From contig NZ_BAAAYL010000001.1 in the NCBI RefSeq assembly GCF_039536205.1, positions 620,001 to 684,000 on the forward strand: DNA of 64,000 nucleotides, read 5' to 3'. The notes beneath the pieces are model-generated. The model was not told the DNA's origin. It ran no database searches and saw nothing but the letters and a program-made list of their open reading frames with translations. Source of the stretch: Streptomyces sannanensis. Its GTDB lineage: Bacteria; Actinomycetota; Actinomycetes; Streptomycetales; Streptomycetaceae. Both the position numbers and the translations under genes were made by a program. Shown piece by piece: positions 35,469 through 44,157 of the stretch (position 1 is the stretch's first letter; each line of letters begins with the position of its first letter).

Positions 35469-35486
35469 TTCTACACGAATGTAGAA
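35469..35486. promoter_or_regulatory. BlaI/MecI-type operator
   Basis: TTCTACA and TGTAGAA form a perfect 7-bp inverted repeat with a CGAA spacer. TACA/TGTA-containing dyads of this size are the usual BlaI/MecI/CopY binding sites. It lies 25 bases upstream of the blaI-like start codon, and a half-site-like TTTTACA is at 35451. It probably mediates autorepression and may also affect the divergent DedA gene. Confidence 0.75.
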
Positions 35487-35510
35487 GACGAGAGAGGGAA
35501 CGACAAACCC

Positions 35511-35900
35511 ATGGGCGCGAATGCGCAGGAGCGGGGCCCCAAACGGGCCAACGGCGAGCGCGAGGCCGAGATCCTCGGCCTGCTGCAGCGAGCCGAGGGC
35601 GCTCTGACACCGGGCGAGGTCACCGAGCGCCTCGGCGACGGGCTGAGCTACAGCAGCGTGGTGACGATTCTCAGCCGTATGCACGCCAAGGAGCTGCTCA
35701 GCCGCACTCCGCGCGGCCGCGCCTACGCCTACGCGCCCGTCACGGACGATCCCGGGTTCGCCGCCCGCCGCATGCGCACCGTCCTGGAGGAGCGCCCCGA
35801 CCGTGAGGCCGTCCTGGCCCGCTTCGCCGACGGCCTGTCCGCCACCGACGCGGACCTGCTGCGCCAACTGCTCGGCCCCGACCAGGACCCCGGCCGATAA
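35511..35900 (+). CDS. BlaI/MecI/CopY family repressor
   Basis: A 129-residue winged-helix repressor. The HTH region is EREAEILGLLQRAEGALTPG through SYSSVVTILSRMHAKELLSR, followed by the wing RGRAYAYAPV. This is the BlaI pattern, with a C-terminal dimerisation segment containing the VLARFADGLSATDADLLRQL helix. It is followed 12 bases later by an M56 peptidase gene. In staphylococci the homologous pair (BlaI/BlaR1) senses beta-lactams through cleavage of the repressor. The M56 partner here has no penicillin-binding sensor domain, so the inducing signal is open. Confidence 0.93.
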   Translation: MGANAQERGPKRANGEREAEILGLLQRAEGALTPGEVTERLGDGLSYSSVVTILSRMHAKELLSRTPRGRAYAYAPVTDDPGFAARRMRTVLEERPDREAVLARFADGLSATDADLLRQLLGPDQDPGR

Positions 35901-35912
35901 GGTCCCGCCTGG

Positions 35913-36860
35913 ATGCACATCGCCGTCTACCTCCCGCTGCTGCTGTCCGTGCTCGCCCCGATCGGCGCGCGGGTACTTCCCGAACGCTGCGAGCCCCGCC
36001 TGGCCACCTGGCTGCTCACCGTCTCGGCCCTGGTGCTGGCGGCGACGAGCACCCTCTCGCTCGGCCTGCTGGCCGCCACCGGTCTGCTCCGCATCCCGCT
36101 GCTCGCCGGCCTCGGGCACTGGTCGACCCTCGCCGCGCAGCAAAACGACCCGGCCGAGCTGTCCATCGCCCTGATCGCCGGTTTGCTGCTCGGCGGATCG
36201 GTCATCACTGCGGCCCGCATGCTCTGGCAGCGCGCCCGCTCACTGGCCGCCGCCGCGCTGGAAGCCGCGTGCATGCCCACGACCGACGGGCTCGTCGTCG
36301 TCGACGACGCGGTCCCGGAGGCTTTCGCGCTGCCCGGGCTGCCGGGCCGCGTCGTCGTCTCCACCGGCATGCTCCACACCCTGGAGGAGAAGGAGCGCGA
36401 CATTCTGCTCGCGCACGAGCGGGCCCATCTGGCGGCGCACCACTATCTCTTCGTCGCCCTCGCCCAGCTCGGCGCCGCGGCCAACCCGCTGGTGCGGCCG
36501 CTCGCCAACGCCGTCACCTACACCATCGAACGGTGGGCCGACGAACACGCAGCCACCGCCACCGGTGACCGGACCCGGGTCGCCCGCACTGTCGGCAAGG
36601 CCGCCCTCGCCGCGCACCACTCCCCCGCCCGAGCGCGGATCCCGCGCGCGGCCCTCGGCATTCTCGGCGTTCTCGGCCGCCGCAACCCGCTCTCCGGGGC
36701 GGGCCCGGTACCCCGCCGCGTCGCCGCCCTCCTCGCCCCGCCGCTCCGCCGCCACCCCGCACTCATGGCCGCCACCGCGGCGGTCCTCACCGCCGCGGCC
36801 TGGTCCGTCGCCGATGCCGCCTTCGACCTCCACCTCCTGCTGGAGGCCGTCGGCATCTGA
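35913..36860 (+). CDS. M56 family membrane metallopeptidase
   Basis: A 315-residue membrane protein with three or four hydrophobic segments and a zinc-peptidase motif HERAH (about residue 168, in DILLAHERAHLAAHHYLF). A downstream ERWADEHAA supplies the third-ligand Glu region. It is the BlaR1-like protease half of the blaI-M56 pair, 12 bases downstream of the repressor gene and co-transcribed with it. In the known systems the protease inactivates the repressor. It lacks the extracellular penicillin-binding domain of BlaR1, as is usual for actinobacterial M56 proteins. Confidence 0.92.
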   Translation: MHIAVYLPLLLSVLAPIGARVLPERCEPRLATWLLTVSALVLAATSTLSLGLLAATGLLRIPLLAGLGHWSTLAAQQNDPAELSIALIAGLLLGGSVITAARMLWQRARSLAAAALEAACMPTTDGLVVVDDAVPEAFALPGLPGRVVVSTGMLHTLEEKERDILLAHERAHLAAHHYLFVALAQLGAAANPLVRPLANAVTYTIERWADEHAATATGDRTRVARTVGKAALAAHHSPARARIPRAALGILGVLGRRNPLSGAGPVPRRVAALLAPPLRRHPALMAATAAVLTAAAWSVADAAFDLHLLLEAVGI

Positions 36861-37072
36861 CAGCCGCATTGGTCGCCCCTGGGGATCGCGGACATCGGTA
36901 CGACCTCGGCCGGCCGCGCCGGGGCGGCCGTCGTCGCCCGCCTTGCCGTGTTCGTCTCGCGCGCCTGCGGCGTCCTGCTCATGGCACAGCCGATGGCCGC
37001 AGCCTGATACGCCGATTTTTCGCTGCCGGCCTCTGGACCCCGGAAAGTTCGCAGGCGGGGATGGGACGTTTC

Positions 37073-38131
37073 ATGGAGCGGAAGCACGTTCTGCTGCTGG
37101 ACGCGGCTCCTGGGGAGCTGCTCGATCTCGAGCTGGAGCGGCTGGTCGGGCACGGGCTGGCCGTCACGCTGAACCTCCGACGGGTGACCGACCGGGCGAG
37201 CGCGCGGGCGACGTGGGCGGGCCTGGTGGACTTCACCGATTTCGACCTCTTCGACGAGCCGACCCTGATCACCGAGATCGGCCGGGGCGGGCTCGGTTAC
37301 CACGCGGTCAAGTCCCGCGCGGGTGTCCCGCTGCGTGCCGGATTCCTCGCGGCGGCGACCGAACCCGCACTGGCCCATCGGCTCCGGGTGATCGGCCGGG
37401 CCGGGGCGGGCACCGACCACGTCGATCTGGCTGCCGCAGCCCGCCACGGCGTCACCGTCACCCATACCCCGGGCTCCAACGCAAACGCGGTCGCGGAGTT
37501 CGCCCTGGCCCAACTGCTCGCCCTGACCAGGAACCTGCCGGCACACAACGAGGCCGCGCACCACGGCCGCTGGAACGCACCGGCCGCCCCCGCCCTCGAG
37601 CTGTCGGAGCTGACCTTGGGCATCGTCGGGCTGGGGCGGATCGGCCTGGCGCTGGCAGACCGGGCAAGGGCCCTGGGCATGGCCGTCCAAGGTTTCTCCC
37701 GGCGCCCGACAGGGGCGCCGGTACGCCGGACGGAGTCGCTCGGCGCCCTCCTGGCCACCAGCGACGTGGTGTCCGTGCACCTTCCGCTCACCCCGCAGAC
37801 CCAGCAACTGATCGGCCGGGCGGAACTGGCGCTGATGCGACCGGGATCGGTCCTGCTGAACACCTCCCGGGGCGGGATCGTCGACGAGCAGACGCTGGCC
37901 GACGTGCTGCGCGACCCGGCACACCCACTGGCGGCCGCCGCCGTCGACACCTTCGCCCATGAGCACGCCGCCTTCACCTCGCCGCTCTTCGGCCTGCCCA
38001 ACGCCCTGCTCACCCCGCATGTCGCCGGAATGACCCGAAGCGCCATGGCCGAGGCGGCCCTCCGCTGCGCCGACCACATCGCAGCGCTGCTCGCCAACCG
38101 CCCTGAGGGTGTCCCCGTAATGACGCCGTGA
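37073..38131 (+). CDS. D-isomer-specific 2-hydroxyacid dehydrogenase
   Basis: A 352-residue NAD(P)-dependent dehydrogenase. ATG 37073 (MERKHVLLL) was chosen over ATG 37061. The Rossmann motif is LGIVGLGRIGLALADRARAL (about 184-204). The catalytic set is Arg in LLNTSRGGIVDE (about 265), Glu in AVDTFAHEHAAF and His in LLTPHVAGMTRSAM (about 315). An earlier RVIGRAGAGTDHVDLAAA block is also typical of the family. The family reduces 2-oxoacids (phosphoglycerate, glyoxylate, hydroxypyruvate and others). No neighbour indicates the substrate. A short remnant of a transposase start follows it. Confidence 0.92.
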   Translation: MERKHVLLLDAAPGELLDLELERLVGHGLAVTLNLRRVTDRASARATWAGLVDFTDFDLFDEPTLITEIGRGGLGYHAVKSRAGVPLRAGFLAAATEPALAHRLRVIGRAGAGTDHVDLAAAARHGVTVTHTPGSNANAVAEFALAQLLALTRNLPAHNEAAHHGRWNAPAAPALELSELTLGIVGLGRIGLALADRARALGMAVQGFSRRPTGAPVRRTESLGALLATSDVVSVHLPLTPQTQQLIGRAELALMRPGSVLLNTSRGGIVDEQTLADVLRDPAHPLAAAAVDTFAHEHAAFTSPLFGLPNALLTPHVAGMTRSAMAEAALRCADHIAALLANRPEGVPVMTP

Positions 38132-38161
38132 CGCCCGCAGCCAGCGGTTGAATGAGGCGAT

Positions 38162-38218
38162 GTGAGCAATACCCAATGGGCGCGGTGGGAGCCGTTGCTC
38201 AGCGGCGAAAGTCATTGA
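38162..38218 (+). pseudogene. Possible N-terminal stub of an IS5-like transposase
   Basis: GTG 38162 starts the 18-codon peptide VSNTQWARWEPLLSGESH before TGA. The segment Q-W-A-R-W-E-P-L-L matches the first conserved block of many Streptomyces IS5-type transposases. It is very short, so the call is tentative. Confidence 0.35.
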
Positions 38219-38295
38219 CGAATGGTGGCCGCAGGAACTGCGGGGCATGCGCCCTCGGGTCAGGGGGCAGCCGATCGGCCGCCTATCCTTCTGCC

Positions 38296-38613
38296 ATGGC
38301 GAACTGGCGGCGGTCTCTGGGGGATGCGTTCTGGGCACTGGATCGGGCCCTGGGTGGGCAGCGGCGCCCAACCCGGCTCCAGAAATGGGTGGCCCGACAC
38401 CCGATCGGCGCCGCTCTCTACGCGGCTGTTCCCTTCACGCTCTTCTTCTTGATGGTGTCGAGTGAAGAGGAACCCGACAATCCCCTGTTCGCTGTGTTCT
38501 TCGGGCTGATCACGGGACTTGTCTTCGGACTCACGGCTGCCGCAGAGCGGCTCCGCCAACGCCGGCTCAAGCGGCTGGGTGTATGGGACGGATCGTCAAC
38601 TACCCGTCGCTAA
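38296..38613 (+). CDS. Small membrane protein of unknown function
   Basis: A 105-residue protein from ATG 38296. It has a basic N-terminal half (MANWRRSLGDAFWALDRALG), two hydrophobic segments (GAALYAAVPFTLFFLMV and PLFAVFFGLITGLVFGLTAA) separated by an acidic SSEEEPDN loop, and a basic C-terminus (ERLRQRRLKRLG). The topology is probably two-helix with both ends in the cytoplasm. Codon use fits a real gene. I do not recognise a family with certainty; proteins of this layout are common in Streptomyces. Confidence 0.65.
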   Translation: MANWRRSLGDAFWALDRALGGQRRPTRLQKWVARHPIGAALYAAVPFTLFFLMVSSEEEPDNPLFAVFFGLITGLVFGLTAAAERLRQRRLKRLGVWDGSSTTRR

Positions 38614-38798
38614 AGCGACAGGCTTGCACAACGAGCATCGCTGGCGGTGATGCTGCCTTTGCGTCCGGCCTCTCCCCGCTGGCGCGGCGGTGGGGCGGGG
38701 CCGTTGACTGGGCCCCCGTCGCCACAACTCCCACGCGCGGGCGCGGCGCCGGCGCTACCGGCCCCCGCACCACGGCCTTGCCGCCGCGATCAGGTGCG

Positions 38799-39083
38799 TC
38801 ACTTCTCGTGAGTCGTCGTGACGACCTCGTCCGGCGCGGCGGCCGACCGGATCCGGGTGGTTTCGCAGGGGACGGCCTCGACCTCGATTCCAGCCGCGGG
38901 GTTCTGGCCTTCTTTGATGGCTTGGAGCCAGGCGGCCCAGGTCGTGGGGGTGGTGGAGAGTATGACCCGTGCCGGGTCGGCGCTTTCGGTGAGCTTGATG
39001 GTGCTGTCAGGGGTAGCAGCGGCGTGCAGGCAGGAGTCGCCCTCCGAGCAGTACGAGGATTTCTGCCATAGGTACGAGGTCAC
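38799..39083 (-). CDS. DUF397 protein of an XRE/DUF397 cassette
   Basis: A 94-residue protein of the DUF397 family. Start GTG 39083 has AAGGGA 6 bases upstream. The hallmark is WQKSSYCSEGDSCLHAA (W.KSSYC......C...A), followed by TWAAWLQAIKEG, which corresponds to the usual W..F...... end. This copy extends about 20 residues past the common length. It lies 11 bases downstream of the XRE regulator and is certainly in the same transcript. In Streptomyces, DUF397 proteins pair with XRE/DUF5753 regulators that affect development and antibiotic production (WhiJ-like systems). Confidence 0.88.
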   Translation of the reverse strand: MTSYLWQKSSYCSEGDSCLHAAATPDSTIKLTESADPARVILSTTPTTWAAWLQAIKEGQNPAAGIEVEAVPCETTRIRSAAAPDEVVTTTHEK

Positions 39084-39094
39084 TGGGGTTCCCT

Positions 39095-39946
39095 TCACAG
39101 GTTCTGAGCGATGCCGTGGATCAGATCCCTGGCCTTGGCCGGGGTGAGCATCACTGCCTTCAGCCGGCCGAACAGGGTTCGATACTTCTGCAGTTGTGCC
39201 TCGGCGTCCAGGAACATCAGCCCGTGCGACTGATCGAGGTGGACGGTGTCCAGCTGCGGAACCGGTCCGTGCGCGTAGTAGATCGACTGACCTGAGCCCG
39301 GGAAGGCGCCCACTTCGAAAGGGATGGCCTGGACGGTGATGTGCTCGTGCTCGCTCATGTCGAGCAGGTGCTGAAGCTGCTTCCGGGCAATGCTCCTCCC
39401 GCCGACCCTCATGTGCAGCGCTGCCTCGTGGACGATCGCCTGGTAGGGCACGGGTGTGTCCTGGTAGAGGATCGCCTGCCGCTTGATGCGGAAGGAGACG
39501 CGGTGCTCCACATCGGGCGGGGACAGCTCCGAGACCCCTTGACGGAAGACCTCCCGGGCATGCTCAGGGGTCTGGAGCAGCCCGGGAATGTGGGAGCAGA
39601 TGGATCCCCGCAGCCGACGGGCGTGGTGTTCCAGCTCGGCGAGGTCGAGCAGGGCGCTGGGGAGGATCTCGCGATACTCCTCCCACCAGCCGCGCTTGCG
39701 CTCCCCTGTCATGCCGATGAGCGCCTCGACCAGAGCGGTGTCCGAGCAGTCGTAGTGGCAGGCCAGCATGCGGATGCGCTCGGGGCTCACTCCGAATCGC
39801 CCCGCTTCCATGTTGCTGATCTGTGTCTGCTTGATGCCCAGCAGCCTGGCTGCCTCGGTCGCACTGAGGCCTGCACGCTCACGGAGCTTGCGCAGCTCGG
39901 CGGCAAGCCGGAGTTGACGGGCCGTCGGGGCGCTTCTCAAGGGCAT
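39095..39946 (-). CDS. XRE-family regulator with DUF5753 domain (WhiJ-like)
   Basis: A 283-residue DNA-binding protein from ATG 39946, with GGGAGA upstream. The N-terminal HTH is LRKLRERAGLSATEAARLLG followed by IKQTQISNMEAGRFGVSPER (residues about 15-60). The DUF5753 domain follows with YREILPSALLDLAELEHHAR, CSHIPGLLQTPEHAREVF, IVHEAALHMRVGG and LDTVHLDQSHGLMFLDAE. Such regulators form cassettes with DUF397 and a small ATPase, as here. A 12-bp palindrome at 40027-40038 upstream is a candidate binding site. The divergent ATPase gene completes the cassette. Confidence 0.93.
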   Translation of the reverse strand: MPLRSAPTARQLRLAAELRKLRERAGLSATEAARLLGIKQTQISNMEAGRFGVSPERIRMLACHYDCSDTALVEALIGMTGERKRGWWEEYREILPSALLDLAELEHHARRLRGSICSHIPGLLQTPEHAREVFRQGVSELSPPDVEHRVSFRIKRQAILYQDTPVPYQAIVHEAALHMRVGGRSIARKQLQHLLDMSEHEHITVQAIPFEVGAFPGSGQSIYYAHGPVPQLDTVHLDQSHGLMFLDAEAQLQKYRTLFGRLKAVMLTPAKARDLIHGIAQNL

Positions 39947-40026
39947 GGACAGGTCTCCCTCGGTGCAGGAGGTCACCCACATGAGTGGCCCTATTACTAA
40001 TTCAACCGAAACCGCTAAACACTTTA

Positions 40027-40038
40027 AGCGAGCTCGCT
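40027..40038. promoter_or_regulatory. Palindrome in the divergent XRE/ATPase promoter region
   Basis: AGCGAGCTCGCT is a perfect 12-bp palindrome in the intergenic region between the XRE gene and the ATPase gene. The surrounding DNA is AT-richer (TTACTAATTCAACC; CTAAACACTTTAA), as expected for promoters. It may bind the XRE regulator. Confidence 0.45.
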
Positions 40039-40147
40039 AGTCTGTGACCTAGGCCACTCTCCTGGAAGTGCACCGGTCGACGGATCGGCAGAGCCACCGG
40101 GCAACCGCGAGACCCTCCACAACATCCCTCCGTGATCGGAGACTTCC

Positions 40148-40591
40148 ATGACCACCGTATCTCCGCCCTGGGCCTACACACTCCAACTCCCACAAGACCC
40201 CCGCGCCCCCGGCGTGGCCCGTGTGACCCTCCGCGCGGTGCTCGCCACCCACGGCATGGCCGACCTGGCTGCCGACGCCGAACTGCTGGCCAGCGAGCTG
40301 GTCACCAACGCCTACCTGCACTCCGACGGGCCGTACACCCTCCGCCTCCGCGCCATGGAACCCGACCGGCTGCGGGTCAGCGTGTGGGACAACAACCCCG
40401 ACATTCCACCGCCCTTCCGCGACGGCGCGGTCGCCCAGCCACCGGACACCGACGAACACGGTCGCGGCCTGGTCCTCGTACAGCACTGCGCCGACAACTG
40501 GGGCGCGTACCTACTCGGCGCGAGCGGCCGCTTCGGGGAGAGCGGCAAGCTGCTGTGGGTCGAGTGCGGGCAGGGAGCATCGACCGCGTGA
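40148..40591 (+). CDS. GHKL ATP-binding protein (anti-sigma-factor-like)
   Basis: A 147-residue single-domain HATPase_c_2 protein. The N box is ELLASELVTNAYLHSDGPY, the G1-like box is VSVWDNNPDIPP and the G2-like box is DEHGRGLVLVQHCADNWG. This size and order match SpoIIAB/RsbW-like anti-sigma factors and the small ATPases of Streptomyces XRE/DUF397 cassettes. It is divergent from the XRE gene. It may be a serine-protein kinase or an anti-sigma factor, but no sigma factor or antagonist gene is adjacent. Confidence 0.9.
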   Translation: MTTVSPPWAYTLQLPQDPRAPGVARVTLRAVLATHGMADLAADAELLASELVTNAYLHSDGPYTLRLRAMEPDRLRVSVWDNNPDIPPPFRDGAVAQPPDTDEHGRGLVLVQHCADNWGAYLLGASGRFGESGKLLWVECGQGASTA

Positions 40592-40736
40592 GTGCGGAAT
40601 GTTGTGTCGTGTGCCTACGACGGGGTGCGCGGAACGGGGCGCAACCCTACGTACTGTCACGGGCCAGCTGATCCCGTCGAAGCTGATGCGCATGCGGGGG
40701 CCGGGAGCGCGCTCGCGCGTTCAGCAGTAGAAGGGC

Positions 40737-40768
40737 GGGGCCGCGCGGTGAGTTCACCGCGCGGCCCC
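40737..40768 (-). terminator. Terminator of the etfBA operon
   Basis: GGGGCCGCGCGGTGA and TCACCGCGCGGCCCC form a perfect 15-bp stem with a 2-base loop, 21 bases past the etfA stop codon on the minus strand. Confidence 0.85.
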
Positions 40769-40788
40769 GGGCCCGGTCGTATGGAGGG

Positions 40789-41751
40789 TCAGCCCTTGCG
40801 GGTCTTGATCTCCTCGGTCAGCTGCGGGACGACCTCGAACAGGTCACCGACCACGCCGTAATCGACCAGATCGAAGATCGGCGCCTCGGCGTCCTTGTTG
40901 ATCGCCACGATCGTCTTCGACGTCTGCATACCCGCCCGGTGCTGGATCGCACCCGAGATACCCGTCGCGATGTACAGCTGCGGCGACACACTCTTACCGG
41001 TCTGGCCGACCTGACTGGAGTGCGGGTACCAGCCCGCGTCCACCGCCGCACGCGACGCGCCCACCGCGGCACCGAGCGAGTCGGCCAGCGCCTCCACGAC
41101 CGCGAAGTTCTCCGCACCGCCCACACCACGGCCGCCGGAGACCACGATCGCGGCCTCGGTCAGCTCCGGACGGCCCGTCGACTCACGCGGCACACGCGAG
41201 ACGACCTTCGTGCCGGTGGCCTGCGCGGAGAAGGACACGCTCAGCGCCTCGACCGCACCGGCCGCCGGGGCGGCCTCGACCGGCGCCGAGTTCGGCTTCA
41301 CAGTGATGACCGGAGTGCCCTTCGAGACACGGGACCTGGTGGTGAACGACGCGGCGAACACCGACTGGGTCGCCACCGGGCCCTGCTCGCCGGCCTCCAG
41401 GTCGACGGCGTCGGTGACGATGCCCGAGCCGATCCGGACCGCCAGACGCGCGGCGATCTCCTTGCCCTCCGCGGAGGACGGCACCAGCACCGCGGCCGGC
41501 GAGACGGCCTCGTACGCGGCCTGCAGCGCGTCCACCTTCGGCACGACCAGATAATCGGCGAACTCCGGGGCCTCGGCGGTCAGCACCCGGGTCGCACCGT
41601 GCTCGGCCAGCGTGCCGGCGGTGGCCTCCGCACCAGAACCGAGGGCGACCGCGACCGGCTCACCGATCCGGCGGGCCAGAGTCAGCAGCTCCAGGGTGGG
41701 CTTGCGGACGGCACCGTCCACGTGGTCGACATAGACGAGAACTTCAGCCAT
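40789..41751 (-). CDS. etfA: Electron transfer flavoprotein subunit alpha
   Basis: A 320-residue FAD-binding subunit. The C-terminal FAD domain is diagnostic: [53 protein letters not shown] and [16 protein letters not shown]. The N-terminal domain starts [13 protein letters not shown]. With EtfB it accepts electrons from acyl-CoA dehydrogenases and other flavoprotein dehydrogenases and passes them to the quinone pool. It lies 66 bases downstream of etfB in the same direction and is followed by a strong terminator. Confidence 0.96.
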   Translation of the reverse strand: MAEVLVYVDHVDGAVRKPTLELLTLARRIGEPVAVALGSGAEATAGTLAEHGATRVLTAEAPEFADYLVVPKVDALQAAYEAVSPAAVLVPSSAEGKEIAARLAVRIGSGIVTDAVDLEAGEQGPVATQSVFAASFTTRSRVSKGTPVITVKPNSAPVEAAPAAGAVEALSVSFSAQATGTKVVSRVPRESTGRPELTEAAIVVSGGRGVGGAENFAVVEALADSLGAAVGASRAAVDAGWYPHSSQVGQTGKSVSPQLYIATGISGAIQHRAGMQTSKTIVAINKDAEAPIFDLVDYGVVGDLFEVVPQLTEEIKTRKG

Positions 41752-41817
41752 GGGATTGCTCTCCTGCGAATGCGAAAGGGCCGGGGACTGGACGAACTTC
41801 TGGCTCGCGAGGCTGCC

Positions 41818-42603
41818 TCAAATGAATTTGCGCTCCGCGAGGAAGGCAGCGAGCTGCTTGCCGCCCTCGCCCTCGTCCTTGACGATCGTGCCCGCGGTAC
41901 GGGCCGGACGCTCCACGACCGCGTCGACCGCGGTCCAGGCGCCCTCCAAGCCGACCTCGTCCGCCTCGATCTCCAGGTCGGACAGATCCAGGGACTCCAC
42001 CGGCTTCTTCTTCGCCGCCATGATCCCCTTGAACGACGGGTAACGGGCCTCACCCGACTGATCCGTCACGGACACCACGGCCGGCAGGGACGCCTCCAGC
42101 TGCTCCGACGCCGTATCACCGTCACGACGGCCCTTGACGACACCGTCCTCGACCGAGACCTCGGACAGCAGCGTGACCTGCGGAACACCCAGACGCTCGG
42201 CCAGCAGCGCCGGCAGCACGCCCATCGTGCCGTCCGTCGACGCCATGCCGCAGACGACCAGGTCGTAGCCGGTCTTCTCGATCGCCTTGGCCAGCACCAG
42301 CGAAGTACCCATGACATCCGTGCCGTGCAGATCGTCGTCCTCGACGTGGACAGCCTTGTCCGCACCCATCGACAGCGCCTTGCGCAGCGCGTCCTTGGCG
42401 TCCTCCGGACCGACGGTCAGCACGGTGATCTCCGCGTCGTCCGCCTCGTCGGCGATCTGCAGCGCCTGCTCGACCGCGTACTCGTCCAGCTCCGAGAGCA
42501 GACCGTCCACGTCGTCACGGTCGACGGTCAGGTCCTCGGCGAAGTGCCGGTCGCCGGTGGCGTCGGGCACGTACTTCACACAGACAACGATCCTCAAGCT
42601 CAC
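41818..42603 (-). CDS. etfB: Electron transfer flavoprotein subunit beta
   Basis: A 261-residue AMP-binding subunit that starts MSLRIVVCVKYVPDATGDR and carries LDEYAVEQALQIADEAD, TVGPEDAKDALRKALSMGAD and DLVVCGMASTDGTMGVLPAL. It ends with the lysine-rich KGIMAAKKKPVESLDLSDL segment typical of EtfB. It is the first gene of the etfBA unit. The upstream region holds a small dyad at 42678-42706 and the palindrome CAAGCGCTTG at 42746. Confidence 0.96.
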   Translation of the reverse strand: MSLRIVVCVKYVPDATGDRHFAEDLTVDRDDVDGLLSELDEYAVEQALQIADEADDAEITVLTVGPEDAKDALRKALSMGADKAVHVEDDDLHGTDVMGTSLVLAKAIEKTGYDLVVCGMASTDGTMGVLPALLAERLGVPQVTLLSEVSVEDGVVKGRRDGDTASEQLEASLPAVVSVTDQSGEARYPSFKGIMAAKKKPVESLDLSDLEIEADEVGLEGAWTAVDAVVERPARTAGTIVKDEGEGGKQLAAFLAERKFI

Positions 42604-42677
42604 GCCGGCTCTCCTACTGCATCGTCATTACTGGGCTGCCTTGTCGGAGGCAGCATAGGCGCCTGAAGGGGCCCATC

Positions 42678-42706
42678 CCGGTCGGGGCGAACCGCGCTCC
42701 GACCGG
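42678..42706 (-). terminator. Possible hairpin between flavin reductase and etfB
   Basis: CCGGTCGG (42678-42685) and CCGACCGG (42699-42706) form an 8-bp stem with a 13-base loop. It lies downstream of the flavin reductase gene and upstream of etfB on the same strand, and could terminate the former. There is no T run. Confidence 0.4.
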
Positions 42707-42793
42707 AATATTACTCGTCAGTACACCCAGTGCGCTCCCCGTAAGCAAGCGCTTGACACTGTGACCTTTCCAACGCTCCGTAATCAGGATCTA

Positions 42794-43303
42794 TCAGTCC
42801 CTCAGGGCGTTGAAACGTCCCTGGTGATAAAGGAGTGGCCGACCCTCTCCCGAGAGGTCCCCGACCACGGCCTGAGCGAGCACGACGCGATGGTCCCCGG
42901 CCGGCACGAGGGCCACCACCCGGCAGACCAGCCAGGCCAGTACGCCGTCCAGTACGGGCACGCCCTCGGGTCCGGTGTGCCAGGCGGTGGGCGGTGCGAA
43001 ACGGTCGGCGCCGCTACGGGCGAAGGTGGCGGCCAGCTCACTCTGATGCTCGCCGAGTATGTGCACACCGACGTGCGCCGCCCCGGCGACGACGGGCCAG
43101 CTGGAGGAGCCGGTGCCGATGCCGAACGAGATCAGCGGCGGCTCGGCTGCCACGGAGGTGAGGGATGTCGCGGTGAAGCCGGCCGGCCGGTCGTCACCTT
43201 GGGCGGTGATCACGGCCACGCCTGCCGCGTGCTGCCGGAAGACGGAGCGGAGGAGTTCGGGCGAGGCGAGCCGGAGGGCGCCGAGGTCGGGGGAAGCCGT
43301 CAT
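42794..43303 (-). CDS. Flavin reductase family protein
   Basis: A 169-residue FMN-binding split-barrel protein. Conserved blocks are FRQHAAGVAVITAQGDDRPA followed by GFTATSLTSVAAEPPLISFG, then VHILGEHQSELAATFA, and a late GDHRVVLAQAVVGD. This is the HpaC/DIM6-NTAB family, which supplies reduced flavin to two-component monooxygenases. No monooxygenase partner is adjacent. It may instead be a stand-alone FMN reductase. Confidence 0.88.
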   Translation of the reverse strand: MTASPDLGALRLASPELLRSVFRQHAAGVAVITAQGDDRPAGFTATSLTSVAAEPPLISFGIGTGSSSWPVVAGAAHVGVHILGEHQSELAATFARSGADRFAPPTAWHTGPEGVPVLDGVLAWLVCRVVALVPAGDHRVVLAQAVVGDLSGEGRPLLYHQGRFNALRD

Positions 43304-43502
43304 GGAATTGCCCTTCTACGGAGGATGCGTACGGAGTCGTGGCTGCTCAGCGGCCTGGACAGCACGCGCTCGCGGTAAGGGCGAGGTCCACGTGACGGCG
43401 CCCGAAGAGAAGGATTGATGGCGGCACCCGGTCAGCCTGGCGATCTGTGGTGGTTGCAGTCAAGTCGCTGCCCCGATGTGGGGGGGGTGCGTCACTCGCA
43501 GC

Positions 43503-43904
43503 TCATACGGCCTCACCCAGCGCCGCGATGACATCCGCCCGGCGGGGCTGCCCCGAGGCACGCCGGACGATGCGGCCGGAGGTGTCGAGCACCAGCACGG
43601 TGGGCGTCTTCAGGATGTTCAGCTCGCGCACGAGCCCGAGATGCGCCTCGGCATCGATCTCGACATGCGCCACCCCGTCCACCATGCCCGCGACCTCCGC
43701 GAGGGTGCGCCGGGTCGCCCGGCAGGGCTGACAGAAGGCGCTGGAGAACTGGACCAGCGTGGCCCGCTCCCCCAGCTCCGCACCCAGCTCGGCCGGGCCG
43801 AGCCTCCGCTCGCCGTCGCGCCCGCGCACTTCCAGCCTCCCGCTGATCCGCCGGTGGAGCAGCCCGAAGGGGCTCGCCGCCGCGTCCACCGCCGCACACA
43901 CCAC
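43503..43904 (-). CDS. Thioredoxin-like protein with CQPC motif
   Basis: A 133-residue protein with a thioredoxin fold. After a 50-residue N-terminal extension (GTG 43904 or GTG 43901) comes TLVQFSSAFCQPCRATRRTL, with the CxxC motif as CQPC in place of CGPC. It is followed by VAHVEIDAEAHLGLVRELNI and KTPTVLVLDTSGRIV with the cis-Pro. No signal peptide is obvious, so it is probably cytoplasmic. Proteins with this context are often annotated as thioredoxin-family; a reductase partner is not next to it. Confidence 0.85.
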   Translation of the reverse strand: MVCAAVDAAASPFGLLHRRISGRLEVRGRDGERRLGPAELGAELGERATLVQFSSAFCQPCRATRRTLAEVAGMVDGVAHVEIDAEAHLGLVRELNILKTPTVLVLDTSGRIVRRASGQPRRADVIAALGEAV

Positions 43905-44157
43905 GTCCCGCCATCGCCCTCTCCGGCATTCACCGGCCCGGGAGGATTCCCGCGACCGTACCCCGCTCGTATGTACGGCGGCACCGCGGTGGGGCCCGGT
44001 CGGGGTAGACGTGACGAGAATCTCCCGTTTCGAGGGCGCCAGGACTGGCCACTTTGCCCGACATCAGGCACGATCGGCGCAACGCCGAAAACTTACGGCC
44101 GCGTAACTTCCGCCGGGAGAACCCTCCCAAGGCAGCAGAGAAGGGTCTCCCTTTCAG

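Noticed and set aside
36861..37007. Small open frame HWSPLGIADIGTTSAGRAGA...PMAAA after the first M56 gene
   Set aside because: No start codon or ribosome-binding site, and the composition is explained by high GC; it could be a worn C-terminus of something, but nothing supports it.
42746..42755. Palindrome CAAGCGCTTG upstream of etfB
   Set aside because: Only 10 bp, and it could arise by chance; no regulator or repeat supports it as an operator.
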